Below are positions 54,300-64,000 of a DNA stretch of 64,000 nucleotides, piece by piece; position 1 is the stretch's first letter, and the number at the start of each line of letters is the position of its first letter. The DNA lies in contig JACGCM010001954.1 in the NCBI GenBank assembly GCA_014058105.1, positions 1,488,001 through 1,552,000 of the forward strand, given 5' to 3'. Below the pieces are notes generated by a model, which saw nothing but the letters and a program-made list of their open reading frames with translations, was not told the origin of the DNA and ran no database searches. The position numbers and the translations under genes are program-made. Source of the DNA: Kingdonia uniflora. Lineage: Eukaryota; Streptophyta; Magnoliopsida; Ranunculales; Circaeasteraceae.

Positions 54300-55230
54300 G
54301 AACATTTTCTCATTTGGTACAACTACAGAGTAATAGGAATAGCCAACGATAGCGGTCTGAAGATTTAGAAACGAAATGGCTGAAAGCGGCAATCTTGCCG
54401 GCAAGTTTCTAAACGTTTTTTGTTATTATTGGAGAGGGCATGTTGAAGAGAGCCCGAATCTGATCTGGATCAGCCTCAATCCCCTTATTGTTGATGAGGT
54501 GGCCTAGAAAATGACCAGAATGTACCCCAAATTGACACTTATCAGGGTTGAGATACATTTTGTATGATCGAAGGATGTTGAATATAGTGTTGAGATCTGA
54601 GATATGATTGGTTGATTGTACGCTTTTGCACAAGAGATGGTCGATATAGACTTCAACAACTTTCCCTAGATGTGTTTTGAACATAGCAGTTATCAACCGT
54701 TGATATGTGACACCCACATTTTTGAGTTTGAAGGGCATGATTTTGTAGCAATAAAGACCTCTTTCAGTGATGAAAGTAGTTTTTTCTTAATCTTCTTCCA
54801 AAAGTAGAATTTGATTGTACCCTGAAATAGCGTCCATCATAGATAAAAGGTCATGGCCTGCTATGGAATCGAGGATCTGATGAATATTGGGAAGAGGGAA
54901 ACTGTCATTTGGGGTATGTTTGTTCAGATCAGTGAAATCTACACAAACTCAGACATTTTTGTTCTTCTTTGGGACAACGACAATGTTGGATATCCAGTCT
55001 GGATATTTGGCTTTTCGAATGAATTCTACTTTGATTAATTTTACGATCTCAGTGTTAACTTCATCTCGAAGATGAGGTGACAGTCATCACTATATCTATT
55101 TGACCACCGTGGTGTTGATGTTGATAGCTAATTTGTGATACGCCTTGGTCGGATCGACCCCAGGCATTTCTTCGAAAGACCACGCGAAAACATCTCGAAT
55201 TAGTTGTAAGAATTGAATGAGAGCATCCTT
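54300..55230 (-). pseudogene. Element 2 reverse transcriptase with altered active site (YIDH)
   Basis: Runs from FAWSFEEMPGVDPTKAYHKL through KAKYPDWISNIVVVPKKN, CVDFTDLNKHTPNDSFPLP and SMMDAISGYNQILLLEED to frame 54738-54409 (109 aa; GVTYQRLITAMFKTHLGKV, VEVYIDHLLCK, GHLINNKGIEADPDQIRALF). The catalytic YIDD is YIDH (54636-54653, GAT to CAT), which removes a metal-binding Asp and should abolish polymerisation. Other RT motifs are well kept. Confidence 0.88.
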
Positions 55231-55369
55231 TTTGTGCTGAACCATCTTAGTACCAATGAAAGTACCTCTGCTAGGTCCATCAATGTTGATATATTCTGTG
55301 GGCTCCTCTGTGGAAGGTTGATCGTTGAGGTGATCAGCTTCCTGTAATTGCTATACAGAAAATCTGTCA

Positions 55370-55860
55370 GAAGTTACTAGGATAGCAGAGACGGTATTTT
55401 CAGAAGCTTGAGAGAGCTTCTGACTGCCTCTCATCTCATAAATTATGTTGTCATGTTTGAACCGGAGTGCTTGATAATAGGTGGAAGCGATTGCTTCCAT
55501 GTTGTGAATCCAGCAGCGGCCCATAATCCTGAGGTAACGAGATTTGGCGTTGATGACATAAAAAATGACATTGATGGTGGTTGGTCCTGCGGTAATAGGT
55601 AAGATGATCTTGCCTACTCATTCTTCTCTGGACCCATTAAACCCACTGATATCGGTGCCGCTCTGAATAACTTGGTCGGCCAAACCCATTTGGTCGATAG
55701 TGCTCTGAAAAAGAATCTCAATACCGCTTCCAGTATCGATCATCATCGTGTGCATGACAAACTTATTCATTTTAATCATTATTACTAATGAATCATAATG
55801 TGGAAATTTGACATGGCTAGCATCGCAATCTTCAAAGGAAATCCTAAGCCAGCGATTGCT
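55370..55860 (-). pseudogene. Element 2 aspartic protease
   Basis: Minus strand: FPHYDSLVIMIKMNKFVMHT, then MMIDTGSGIEILFQSTIDQM with an intact D-T-G near 55731-55740, DISGFNGSREE, then after one stop VGKIILPITAGPTTINVIFY and RYLRIMGRCWIHNMEAIAST. Ends before YEMRGSQKLSQASENTVSAI. Essentially one domain with a single stop. Confidence 0.82.
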
Positions 55861-57625
55861 CGACTCAGGATGAAGCTTGGCTTATTTGTCTTACCATATG
55901 AGATCGAAGCTTCCTGATAGAGTCCTACATTTTGATCTATTAGAATTGGTTATCTAATTGATTTTGATCATGTTGATGTGGTGCATATGGTAAAGATGTT
56001 TCTCCTCAGCTTGATCATTAACCTGAATAACTTCAAGTTGTTTCTTATAGCTGCCATCTTTGTATGATTTCAGGTCGACAATATATTCGAGCATCCGTCC
56101 CTCTATAAAAATATATTCGAGTAACCTCTATAAAGCATAGATATTGTTAGAAGAATGATGGTTTAACTTATGATGTAGATAATATAGTCGACTATCAATT
56201 GGTTCCAGTGGTTGAGAGACGCGGTAGAGTGCATCCTTCAAAAGTAGTGGAAAAATTGTAGAGATTCAGACGTTCACCTTTGGGAGGATGGGTTTGTTTG
56301 GTGAACTGCCTTTCTGAGGGTAGCCAGTGTTGCCCTTGGTACGCTTTTAATTTCTCTTTTCCTCCTTTTGTTCATTGCTTCGATCTATAAATGGGCCCTT
56401 GGTGGAGGGGACAAATTTAGTAGATTTTTTTTACTCATATATCATCCTCTCCAGGTCGACGTAACTGTTGACCTTGGTGATCATCTCCTCCAAGGTCGCA
56501 GGTTTGTTGAGGAAGAGGTGTTCTTTGCCTTTGCAGTCGAGCCAGAGCGCAATGGTGAAAGAAGTAACGGCTAATTTCTGATCGAGGTTATCCAGTTTTC
56601 GTATGGGCTCTAAAATTTCTTTGAGAAATTCTCGAGCTTCTCTCCTTGCGACTGCTTAAGACAGATAAGTGAATATAAATTCTCCTCTTTATCCCTGTTA
56701 TGAGAATATGTCTTGATGAACTATTTCTGCAGCTGATCGAATGTATATATGGAGTCCTCAGGGAGAGAGTGGAACCATCGGAGTGGTTCCTCCTGTAGAC
56801 TTGTAGCGAACAGACGGCAGAGGATTTGGTTGAGATTAGAGTATAACCCCAATGAATCACGGTACTGTTTAATGTGCTCCTTCGGGTCAGTACCTTTGTA
56901 ATTATAAATTTTTGGAGTATGAAAACCTTTTGGTATCTCCATATCGAAAAACTCTTTGGCAATCAGACTTCAATGTAATTTTGTGACATCGCCGGTAGTA
57001 CCCAGAACCTGTGCTTCGATTAACTCCTTAATTCGTTGATCCATATACTCTTTCGTGACGTAATGACGTGCTTGTTGAATTGTTGGGCGAGCAGATTGTG
57101 GATGATGAGTGCCTATACCTTAACTCAAGAGATCTCGTGCTGGAACTTGTTGTTGAGGTCGCTGTTCTTCCTCCAGACGGATGGAAATTCGGTGAACTCG
57201 ACTGACTTTGGATTGAACTTTACCCCCCAAATGTATAGAGGACTGTGGTTCATGTTGAAGATTCCTGGAAATAGCTTTACTAGCGACTCCTCGAGGTCCT
57301 AATCTCTTCCTTGCTGAAACACGAGAGGTGTCTGGCAACTGATCATGACCTCTGGTTGTAGAAGCCTGCAGAGTATTTTACAGAGCCTCTAGGGCAGTCT
57401 ACATTATTGTCATCTGGCCATCATAGCGTTTGAGCGTTGTCAAACGAGTTTGTCATTCTGTGTCGAGCTCTTTCTCCGAAACTTTCGATCCTTTGTTAAC
57501 TAAAGTTTGAGCTCAACGCGCTTCTCTGTTTCAGCGTTGAGATTCGCCCGTAACTCTGAAAGTTGCCCTGGCTCTATTGAAACATCGAGTTGGGTCCCTA
57601 TAGCTGGTCGTCTGGAAGTAGCCAT
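55860..57625 (-). pseudogene. Element 2 gag
   Basis: Start ATG at 57625-57623 (MATSRRPAIGTQLDVSIEPG, then LSELRANLNAETEKRVELK), shortly after the primer site. Core at 56942-56721 (IPKGFHTPKIYNYKGTDPKE, SLGLYSNLNQILCRLFATSL, QEEPLRWFHSLPED). Then a C-terminal region in shifted frames (SSSTNLRPWRR; AKAKNTSS) to about 56400, and the poorly kept LLEYIFIEGRMLEYIVDLKS near 56100. Stops throughout. Confidence 0.78.
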
Positions 57626-57674
57626 GATTAAAAGCTGCAGTGAAAGAATACCTTAGGATATCGTGGAAATGCAA

Positions 57675-57697
57675 TCTTTACCACAAACGGCACCAAA
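57675..57697 (-). other. Primer-binding site, element 2
   Basis: Sense strand after the 5' LTR reads TTTGGTGCCGTTTGTGG, a variant of the site seen in the other three elements. Confidence 0.75.
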
Positions 57698-58316
57698 TGT
57701 AATGGCCAAATTCTGTAAGCTCGAAATGGCTCAGAATTTGCTATCACACCAATGAATCCTGCAATAATATTTTAATGGAAAGTAAGAAATTACATAAGTA
57801 ATTTTTACATGGAAACCTTTGAATAGGTAAAAAAGCCACGACCTCGAGTGGAAGATTTTTATAAAAGTATCTTTATTGCTTCAGGTGGATATCAAATTAC
57901 AAGTGACCTTAGATATAGAAAAGCTTGAACCTTGTAATCAAGAAGTTTGACTATTTGCTGAGAATCAAAAATTAGTTTCTTGATGATCTCTTGTATAATT
58001 TTTATGGTCCTTGTCTCTTCTGGAACTTTTATTTTATATAGGCCTTCTTTGTAGCTCTTCATCATGCTAGAGCACATTTTCTGAACAATGTGGTTAGTGG
58101 CAGTTGACTGAGTAATTGACGAGTTCGTGAGAGACAGGTGTCTTTGACTAGATAAGGCTTTTCGGTTTGAGTTTGACCTATATTTTTAAACAGTTTGTGG
58201 GGTTGTTTGGAATGTTGACTGGGGAAGTTATGTTAAAAATGGGTGAGTCTGAGATAGAGATAATTTAAACTGACGACAGCTTGACTATAGGTGAGATCGA
58301 GGGATAGGTCCCTACA
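57698..58316 (-). repeat. Element 2 5' LTR
   Basis: 619 bp, TG...CA, partner of 46115-46736. TATA-like cctatataaaat is present in sense orientation near 58031-58042. The target duplication copy catgc follows at 58317-58321, and element 3's gag reading resumes there. Confidence 0.92.
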
Positions 58317-58321
58317 CATGC

Positions 58322-59158
58322 ACCACGTGATAACATGTCATAAAATTGACAACTATTACGCTTAGCTTAGATTGCTGGAATATATTTTCAAAGACAAAAA
58401 ATGCACGAGTACATTATCGGTCTGGAAAGATACAAGAATGGAAGCTATAAGATGCAGTTCAAGTCGAAGACAAATCTGAGGAGAAACATGTGTACTACGG
58501 CAACATGATCGAGATACACCAGATCAACAACTTCACCAAATTCAAGAGGAAGAGGTTAACCGAATGCTACGACCTCACAGTTCATGATAAAGAAGCTAAA
58601 GTCCTTCCTGAATTAAGCAATCGGCGAACTGGGATTTTATTTGAGGATTGCGATATCAGTCAAGTCAAGTTTCCACATCACGACGCTCTGGTTATTATGC
58701 TTAAGATGAAGAAATTCGTTGTGCATACCATGATGATCGATACTGGAAATTGTATTGCAATTCTATTTCAGAGCATAATCAAACAAATGGGATTAGCATA
58801 TCAAGTTATACCAAGAGACATCGATATCAGTGGCTTTAATGGATCTAAAGAAGAACGAGTAAGAAAGATCATCCTTCCTATCACCGCTGAACCCACTACT
58901 GTCGACGTAGTTTTCTACATCATCAATACCATGTCCTGTTACCTGGGGATCATGGGCCGCTACTGGATACACATCATGGAAGAAATCGCATCCATATACC
59001 ATCAAGCACTTTGTTTCAAGTATAACGGCAACATCTATGAAATTAAATGCAGTCAAAAGCTTTTACAAGCTTATGAAAATACCATATATGCCATACTAGA
59101 CACATCCGATAGTAATTATAGAAAGCTGGCCACACCGATGATCAGCCTTCAACAGTAG
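58322..59158 (+). pseudogene. Element 3 gag end and aspartic protease
   Basis: After the insertion the gag tail runs with stops (HHVITCHKIDNYYA; then LEYIFKDKKCTSTLSVWK in shifted frame). From 58490 a clean 222-residue frame holds the protease: FPHHDALVIMLKMKKFVVHT, MMIDTGNCIAILFQSIIKQM with D-T-G at about 58738-58746, DISGFNGSKEERVRKIILP, and YLGIMGRYWIHIMEEIASIY. It ends YEIKCSQKLLQAYENTIYAI, the linker to RT. Confidence 0.83.
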
Positions 59159-60130
59159 AACCTATAGAGTATATTGACATCGATGGCCCTAGAAGAGGTA
59201 CTTATATTGGTACCCAGGAGGTCCCACAAGAGAAGGATGTTCTCGTACATTTTTTACAGATGAACCAAGATGTCTTCGCTTGGACTTTCAAGAAAATGGT
59301 AGGATTCAACCCAGCCAAAGCATGTCACAAATTAAGCATCAACGACAAAGCTACGGCAGTCACACAAAAATAGAGAAGGCTCTCACCTCATCTTAGAAAT
59401 GAAGTCAACAATGAAATCGATAATAGATTGAAGTCGGATTCATTAGAGAAGAAAAGTACCTGGATTGGATTTCCAACATTATCGCAGTTCCAAAGAAGAA
59501 TGGGAAAGTCAGAGTTTACATAGATTTTACAGATCTAAACAAGCGCACTCCAAAGGACAGTTTTCCCCTTCCAACCATTTATCAAATCCTTAATTCTACA
59601 GCAGGTCACGAGCTACTATCTATGATAGATGCTGCTTCAGGATGCAACCAGATAACCCTTTTAGATGAAGATCAGGAAAAGACCACTTTCATCACTGAAA
59701 GGGGGCCCTAATGTTACAAAGTCATGTCTTTCATACTGAAGAACGTCGGAGCAACTTATCAAAGGTTAATGATAGCTATGTTCAAAGAATACTTGGGGAA
59801 AACTAATGAAGTATATATCGATGACCTACTCTACAAAAGCATACAAAAGAAGGATTGTATCACATATCTCGAAGCAATATTCATCATATTACAATCATAC
59901 CGAATGAAGCTCAATCCCAAAAAATGTCAATTCAAAGTACACTCTGGCAGGTTCCTGGGACATCTCATCTACAAAAAAGGAATCGAACCTGATCCAAATC
60001 ATATTTGAGCTCTGATCAACATGCCGTCTCCACAAATAAATAAAGATGTACAGAAGCTCGCTGGCAAGATTGTAGCTATCAATAGATTTGTTTCTAAGTC
60101 TTTAGATCGATGTCAATGGTTATTCTTGTT
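59159..60130 (+). pseudogene. Element 3 reverse transcriptase
   Basis: N-terminal part 59170-59720 in shifting frames (VFAWTFKKMVGFNPAKACHK, then fingers and palm pieces). The open frame 59724-60008 (94 aa) has FILKNVGATYQRLMIAMFKE, VYIDDLL at 59811-59831 and GRFLGHLIYKKGIEPDPN. After a stop, INMPSPQINKDVQKLAGKIV and FVSKSLDRCQWLFLLL follow. The active site is intact but several stops break the frame. Confidence 0.85.
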
Positions 60131-61270
60131 ACTTTGATGATGTACCAAAAGATGCAAACTTCGACCAAACAAAGAGATCGAATGTACAGAAGAATGTGAA
60201 GTACCTTTTTAAGAACTCAAAGTCTATCTTGGGAAATCTCTTATAATGAGTACCCCAGTAGATAATGAGGAATTGATCATCTAGCTTGAAGCTACAAATA
60301 ATTCTCTCAGCTCGGCTGACAGAAAAATTGAGAAGCCAAAGTATTTTATAAGCAAAACCCTTACACCGTCGAAAACAAGATATTCCAAGATCGAGTAACT
60401 TCTCCTAACCCTCGTTTACATATCGTAGAAGCTCAAGTACTACTTCCAAGCTCATTCAGTCAAAGTCATGACAAATACCCACTTCGGGAAGTTCTATCTT
60501 AAAAAGAAAAACCAAGAAGAGTACAATAGTGGTCAGTAAGTTTGGGGGAGCACAGTATCAAATTCGAACAGTTAACTTCAGAAAAAGATCAAGCAGTGGC
60601 TAATTTTTTAGCAAACTTCACAATATAAGATCTAGATTGGGAAGAACATGATCCTGATCTCACAGATAAACTCGCAGAAGATCCACCTTCAAAGCCCTTC
60701 GACGAATGAGCTGAATGGGTTACACTAAAGGGATGGAGACTTCTTACATATGAATCAGCATGACCCGTAGGGTCAGGGATCGGAATCGTACTGATTACTC
60801 CCTCAAATGATAGAATCTAGAAATCCATACACCTCAATTTTGAAGCCTCCAGCAACGTCACAAAGCATTAATTCATGGCCTCGATATGGCACTAGAGATT
60901 GGCATTCTTAAGCTCTCAGTATATACATACTCATTGCTAATCATTCATCACTACTCTGAGCAATACACGAAATAAGGAAAAATGATCAAATATGCGGCCT
61001 TGGTCGCTGACAGAATGAGCAAATTTAATACAGCCATACTTGATAATTTACCTCATGGGGAGAATTGACACACTGATTCCTTGGCTTATTTAGCCAAGGT
61101 ATTAGGTACAGAAGCAAGATACCTCCAAATTAAAGTGATTTCAACCTCCAACATTGATCATCCAACAGTATGCGCAATCAACACTAGGGGCGATGAAGGG
61201 GAGGAATACAATTGGAGGAAGCCTTTCATCGCATATCTCAAACCGAAGAAAAAATGTAATGGGCCCCTTT
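60130..61270 (+). pseudogene. Element 3 RNase H domains (two)
   Basis: First RNase H 60200-60640: LKVYLGKSLIMSTPVDNEEL, PKYFISKTLTPSKTRYSKIE, then QAHSVKVMTNTHFGKFYLKK. The second, archaeal-type, is heavily frame-shifted from 60750. It becomes readable again at 61081 (LAYLAKVLGTEARYLQIKVI) and ends in the NWRKPFIAYL linker. The same order as in elements 1 and 2. Confidence 0.72.
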
Positions 61271-62000
61271 CAAAAGATCCCAAAGAACACAAACAATTGA
61301 TCAAAAACTTTAAGCGTTATACAGTTCATAAAGGCATCGACCTATACAAAAGATCAGTCACTGGAACATACATTAAGTGCCTCTCTAAACAACAAGCATA
61401 TGGAATGCTCAAGGATCTACATGAAGGGACTTGTGGCTCTCATGCCGCAAGTCGATCACTCGCAAACAAAGCTATTGCACAAGGAGTATTCTGGCCCGGC
61501 ATAAGAAAATAGGCCAAAGAGTATTCACAAAAATGGGACGCATACTAACGACATGGTCATCAAATACGAGCTCCTCTACTCGAGCTCCATGCTAGTAAAG
61601 TATTCTGGCCTTTCAAAAGGTGGGCACTCGATCTAGTGGGAGAATTCCCAAACATACCGGGTAATTGCAAGTTCTTACTCGTAGTAACAGATTACTTTAT
61701 GAAGTGGGTTGAAGCAGTTCCTCTTTGTCGAACTCGAGAAGAAGAAGTCATCTCACTTATCTGGGAACATGTCATCACACGACTTGGTTGCCCCCACCTA
61801 ATTCCGATTGATAACAGACCACCGTTCGTTGGAGAAAAAGTAGTGATATTCCTCAACAAACACAACATCATTCATTCACCAACCAATCCCTATTACCCCC
61901 AAGGCAATGGGCAGGCCGAAATCACGAACAAGACGATCGCTGATGGAATCAAAAAGAAACTCAAATCAGAGAAGAAAAGAAATTAGATACGGAAACAGAC
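61081..62000 (+). pseudogene. Element 3 integrase
   Basis: Frame 61081-61512 (143 aa) leads into the zinc-finger linker (GMLKDLHEGTCGSHAASRSL, ANKAIAQGVFWPGIRK). Frame 61636-61986 (116 aa) is the core: FPNIPGNCKFLLVVTDYFMK, CRTREEEVISLIWEHVITRL, PIDNRPPF (second Asp) and [16 protein letters not shown] with the Glu. The first Asp lies just upstream in the ALDLVGE strand, in frame with the core. Best-preserved integrase in the window. Confidence 0.85.
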
Positions 62001-62600
62001 ACATATTTTGTAGGCTTTCCGTACTACACCGAGATAGTCCACAGGATGTTCCCTATTCCTACTTGATTATGGAATAGAGGCTGTCATCCCCACAGTATAT
62101 CATCATCCAGTCAGAGATCATGAAAATGAATTCGAACTGGCCTGCAATCTAAGCTGAATAGATAAAGCATGAGCTCAAGTTGTTGCAAACTTGGGATGCT
62201 ATCATCAAATGCTAGCCAGCTCATACAACAAACGAGTTTGCAGTCATGATTTCTAAATTGACGACCTAGTCCTCCACGAAATTCCAAAAAGTATAAGAGT
62301 TAAATTTTAGGAAACTTGCAGATAATTGGGAAGGTTCATTTCTAGTAGTGGGATGAACTGGCCTCGGATCTTACAACTTCATGACAAAGGACAGAGTCTG
62401 TATACCAAGCCCTTGGAATACTAGAAGATTAAAATGATATTATCGTTAAATCACTAATGTTCCAAGCATAGGATACATCTACTATCATTCTTTACATTCC
62501 AAAAGTGAGATTACGATCTCCAACAGTATGTACATTCTTTTCTACTAAATAAAAACTTTCAAGCTTTATCCTACATTACTCTCTATAGTCATATATGTAG
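62000..62600 (+). pseudogene. Element 3 integrase C-terminal tail and 3' spacer
   Basis: Broken frames continue the integrase C-terminus to about 62440 (DYGIEAVIPTVYH-type remnants near 62070; ETCR.LGRFISSSG and GSYNFMTKDRVCIPSPWNTR near 62330-62420). No gene from 62450 to the repeat block. Confidence 0.55.
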
Positions 62601-62604
62601 TGTT

Positions 62605-62800
62605 TACTAAATCTTAAAAATTAAAGCAAAGGTAACACTAGTTTTAATCGATACACATCTATCATCTACTAAATCTCAAAGATTAAGACAAAGGTAATAC
62701 TAGTCTTCAATCGATCCACATCTACTATCTCTATACTCAACGGATAAAGCAAGGGCAAAACTAGCTTTCATCTATCTAACATCTACTATACAAACGTCAA
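62605..62800. repeat. 62-63-bp tandem repeat block of element 3
   Basis: Three units starting at about 62605, 62667 and 62730. Each has tactaaatctcaaagatta, aagcaaaggtaacactag, tttaatcgat and cacatctac. The word aaaggtaatactag is the inverse of the ctagtattacctttgcc word in element 2's 159-bp unit, so the blocks share ancestry. Confidence 0.85.
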
Positions 62801-62815
62801 AAATAGGTTACTTAT

Positions 62816-64000
62816 TTATATAGGTCCTTGTTGGGATACATTAGATGAACCTCCCTTAAGATTCGGAACTTTAGAAGATGCCAATTCTTGTACTCTAGCA
62901 ACAACCAGCTCCCTACCTAATTCTACATATTCCCTCGTAATGGGACCAATACCAGTTTCCATAAGATTCATATAATTATGATGATCTACTTCAGCCTTAC
63001 AGATACAACCCTTCAAAATAGGCAGTCATGCAATATATCCCTTTCAAACTCAAGCCTCTTCACTTCCCTCACAAAATAGGAGATTACAGTCATTATCTCC
63101 CTCGAATGTACCTCTTCCATGGAAGTCTATAACAATTCGGTATGGCCAGGTTAGCAAAATCAATATAGATTTTTTGATAATTTTTATCCAATTTTTTGTA
63201 ATGAGTCTTGGCTCTCTCCAAATCTGCTACGTGATTGTTCAAAGCCCTCAACATTTCCAAGGATTTACCCTATTCGATCTAATTTTTCTCTTTCATCTCG
63301 GTTAACTTCTTAACTTTACTTCGCAGTGCCAACAACTCCGCCTCTTGTTCTGTAAAACCTCATTTTCGTTACTTCCACTAAAATAAGAATTCTTCAACAT
63401 TTCATCATTTGTCCTTAAAGATTTCTCAAATTCCTAACAAAAATTAACCTCACTATTCCTACAATCAGCCAGTTAGGCCTCCTTATTTCTTATTTTTTTG
63501 TTGGAGTTCCTTACAAGTTACAACAACTTGAACATATTTTAAATCGGCCTCCAGCTCCATTATTTTTTTCAGATGAGTTTTTACTTCGAGATCTTTCTCC
63601 CCTAATTATTTCATAATATCATCCACCTCACGCTATTTCCTCTTCAATCTCTCCATCACATCCCTCTCCCTATTATGACCACTTGCAAGGTCAACCATTA
63701 TTTTTCCAGCCGTTCAGAGAGTTTGTCACAATGACTCTACGTACTCTGAATATTTTCCTCTTTTCGCTTTACAGTGTCATGTAGCTTCTCAACCTTACTT
63801 GCCATCTCAGCTCGTACACTGCCCACTTTGCCCTCCTTCCTTAATTTCTCCCTTAGATTGTTCTGATACCCTTTTACTCCATCGCTTCCATCTCTAACAA
63901 TTTGATGTAATATTGAGCGATATCCATGTTTTGCACTTCCCCTTCATGCACTTTAACGTGTTCTTCAACTTCTTAACCTCACAGTGAGCGCTCACTAGCT
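62816..64000 (-). pseudogene. Element 3 antisense coiled-coil ORF, runs off the window
   Basis: Minus-strand coding-like sequence with stops. The clearest frame is 63016-62816 (66 aa, VELGRELVVARVQELASSKV), the likely C-terminus. Upstream near 63090-63050 FVREVKRLEFERDILHD parallels FVEEVKRLELE.DTL at the end of element 2's antisense gene. The rest to 64000 is Lys/Glu-rich in shifting frames. It confirms that the same extra gene sits in the same place and orientation. Confidence 0.55.

Larger units (their letters stand above)
46115..58316 (-). mobile_element. Element 2: Ty3/gypsy (Tat-like) retrotransposon, two LTRs, inserted in element 3
   Basis: About 12.2 kb, transcribed right to left: 5' LTR 58316-57698, primer-binding site, gag from 57625, protease near 55740, RT 55230-54300, RNase H regions 54240-53190, integrase 53110 to about 52020, a 159-bp tandem repeat block (51780-51182), a long antisense gene on the plus strand (47520-50950) and 3' LTR 46736-46115. 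LTRs differ at about one position in eight or nine by eye. The RT active site is mutated, so this copy is not autonomous. Confidence 0.9.
44061..64000 (+). mobile_element. Element 3: Ty3/gypsy (Tat-like) retrotransposon, plus strand, 3' end beyond window, split by element 2
   Basis: 5' LTR 44061-44576, primer site, gag (44655 to about 46110, cut by element 2 at 46115), then from 58322 the gag end, protease (58490-59158), RT, two RNase H regions, integrase (to about 62000), a tandem repeat block (62605-62800) and an antisense ORF on the minus strand (from 62816). The 3' LTR is not in the window. Conserved motifs are often better kept than in the other copies, for example YIDDLL in RT, but stops and frameshifts remain. 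Confidence 0.87.

Noticed and set aside
1..64000. tRNA, rRNA or organelle-derived insertions
   Set aside because: No cloverleaf, rRNA core or chloroplast/mitochondrial gene sequence recognised by reading.

Overview
This window looks like repeat-dense heterochromatin from a flowering plant, probably a eudicot. The DNA is AT-rich, there is no bacterial gene organisation, and almost every recognisable coding trace is a decayed transposon or a fragment of a plant nuclear gene. The plant gene fragments are L-type lectin, cellulose-synthase-like and NOC3. I see no intact host gene, rRNA, tRNA or CRISPR array. Species cannot be fixed from the sequence alone.

Left part (1-11,000): a 130-140 bp minisatellite-like array with an orientation flip at its left edge (1-830) leads into short AT-rich repeats (600-1150). 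Next comes a broken minus-strand gene (about 1185-5720) joining an N-terminal DUF1985/plant-mobile-like domain to a C-terminal Ulp1-like cysteine protease. This is the cargo type known from Kaonashi-type MULEs. A 0.4-0.6 kb direct repeat follows (5811-7145), then the 3' half of a PIF/Harbinger transposase (7321-7827), a decayed Myb/SANT-like ORF (8040-8330) and the 3' end of a LINE (about 9640-10840).

Middle part (about 11,060-41,107): an old Ty3/gypsy element (element 0, minus strand; 5' LTR 40608-41107) has been split by three later insertions. These are a second Ty3/gypsy element (element 1, 15660-24801, TSD agtag), a 12.2 kb CACTA DNA transposon (25310-37497, TSD gat) and a 429 bp hAT-like MITE (39721-40149). 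The CACTA element has no visible transposase. It carries fragments of at least three unrelated host genes: a cellulose-synthase-like gene, an L-type lectin, and the first exons of NOC3 with introns and splice phases preserved.

Right part (44,061 to the window end): a third Ty3/gypsy element (element 3, plus strand, 5' LTR 44061-44576) is interrupted near the end of its gag by a fourth (element 2, minus strand, 46115-58316, TSD catgt/catgc). Element 3 runs off the window. Elements 0 and 3 face away from each other, so their 5' LTRs are head to head about 3 kb apart.

All four retroelements share one layout: gag, protease, reverse transcriptase, two RNase H regions, integrase, then an oppositely oriented coiled-coil ORF before the 3' LTR. 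Three of them also have a tandem-repeat block between integrase and that ORF. This matches the Tat branch of plant Ty3/gypsy elements. All have stops and frameshifts. By eye the two LTRs of elements 1 and 2 differ at roughly one position in nine, so neither insertion is recent.
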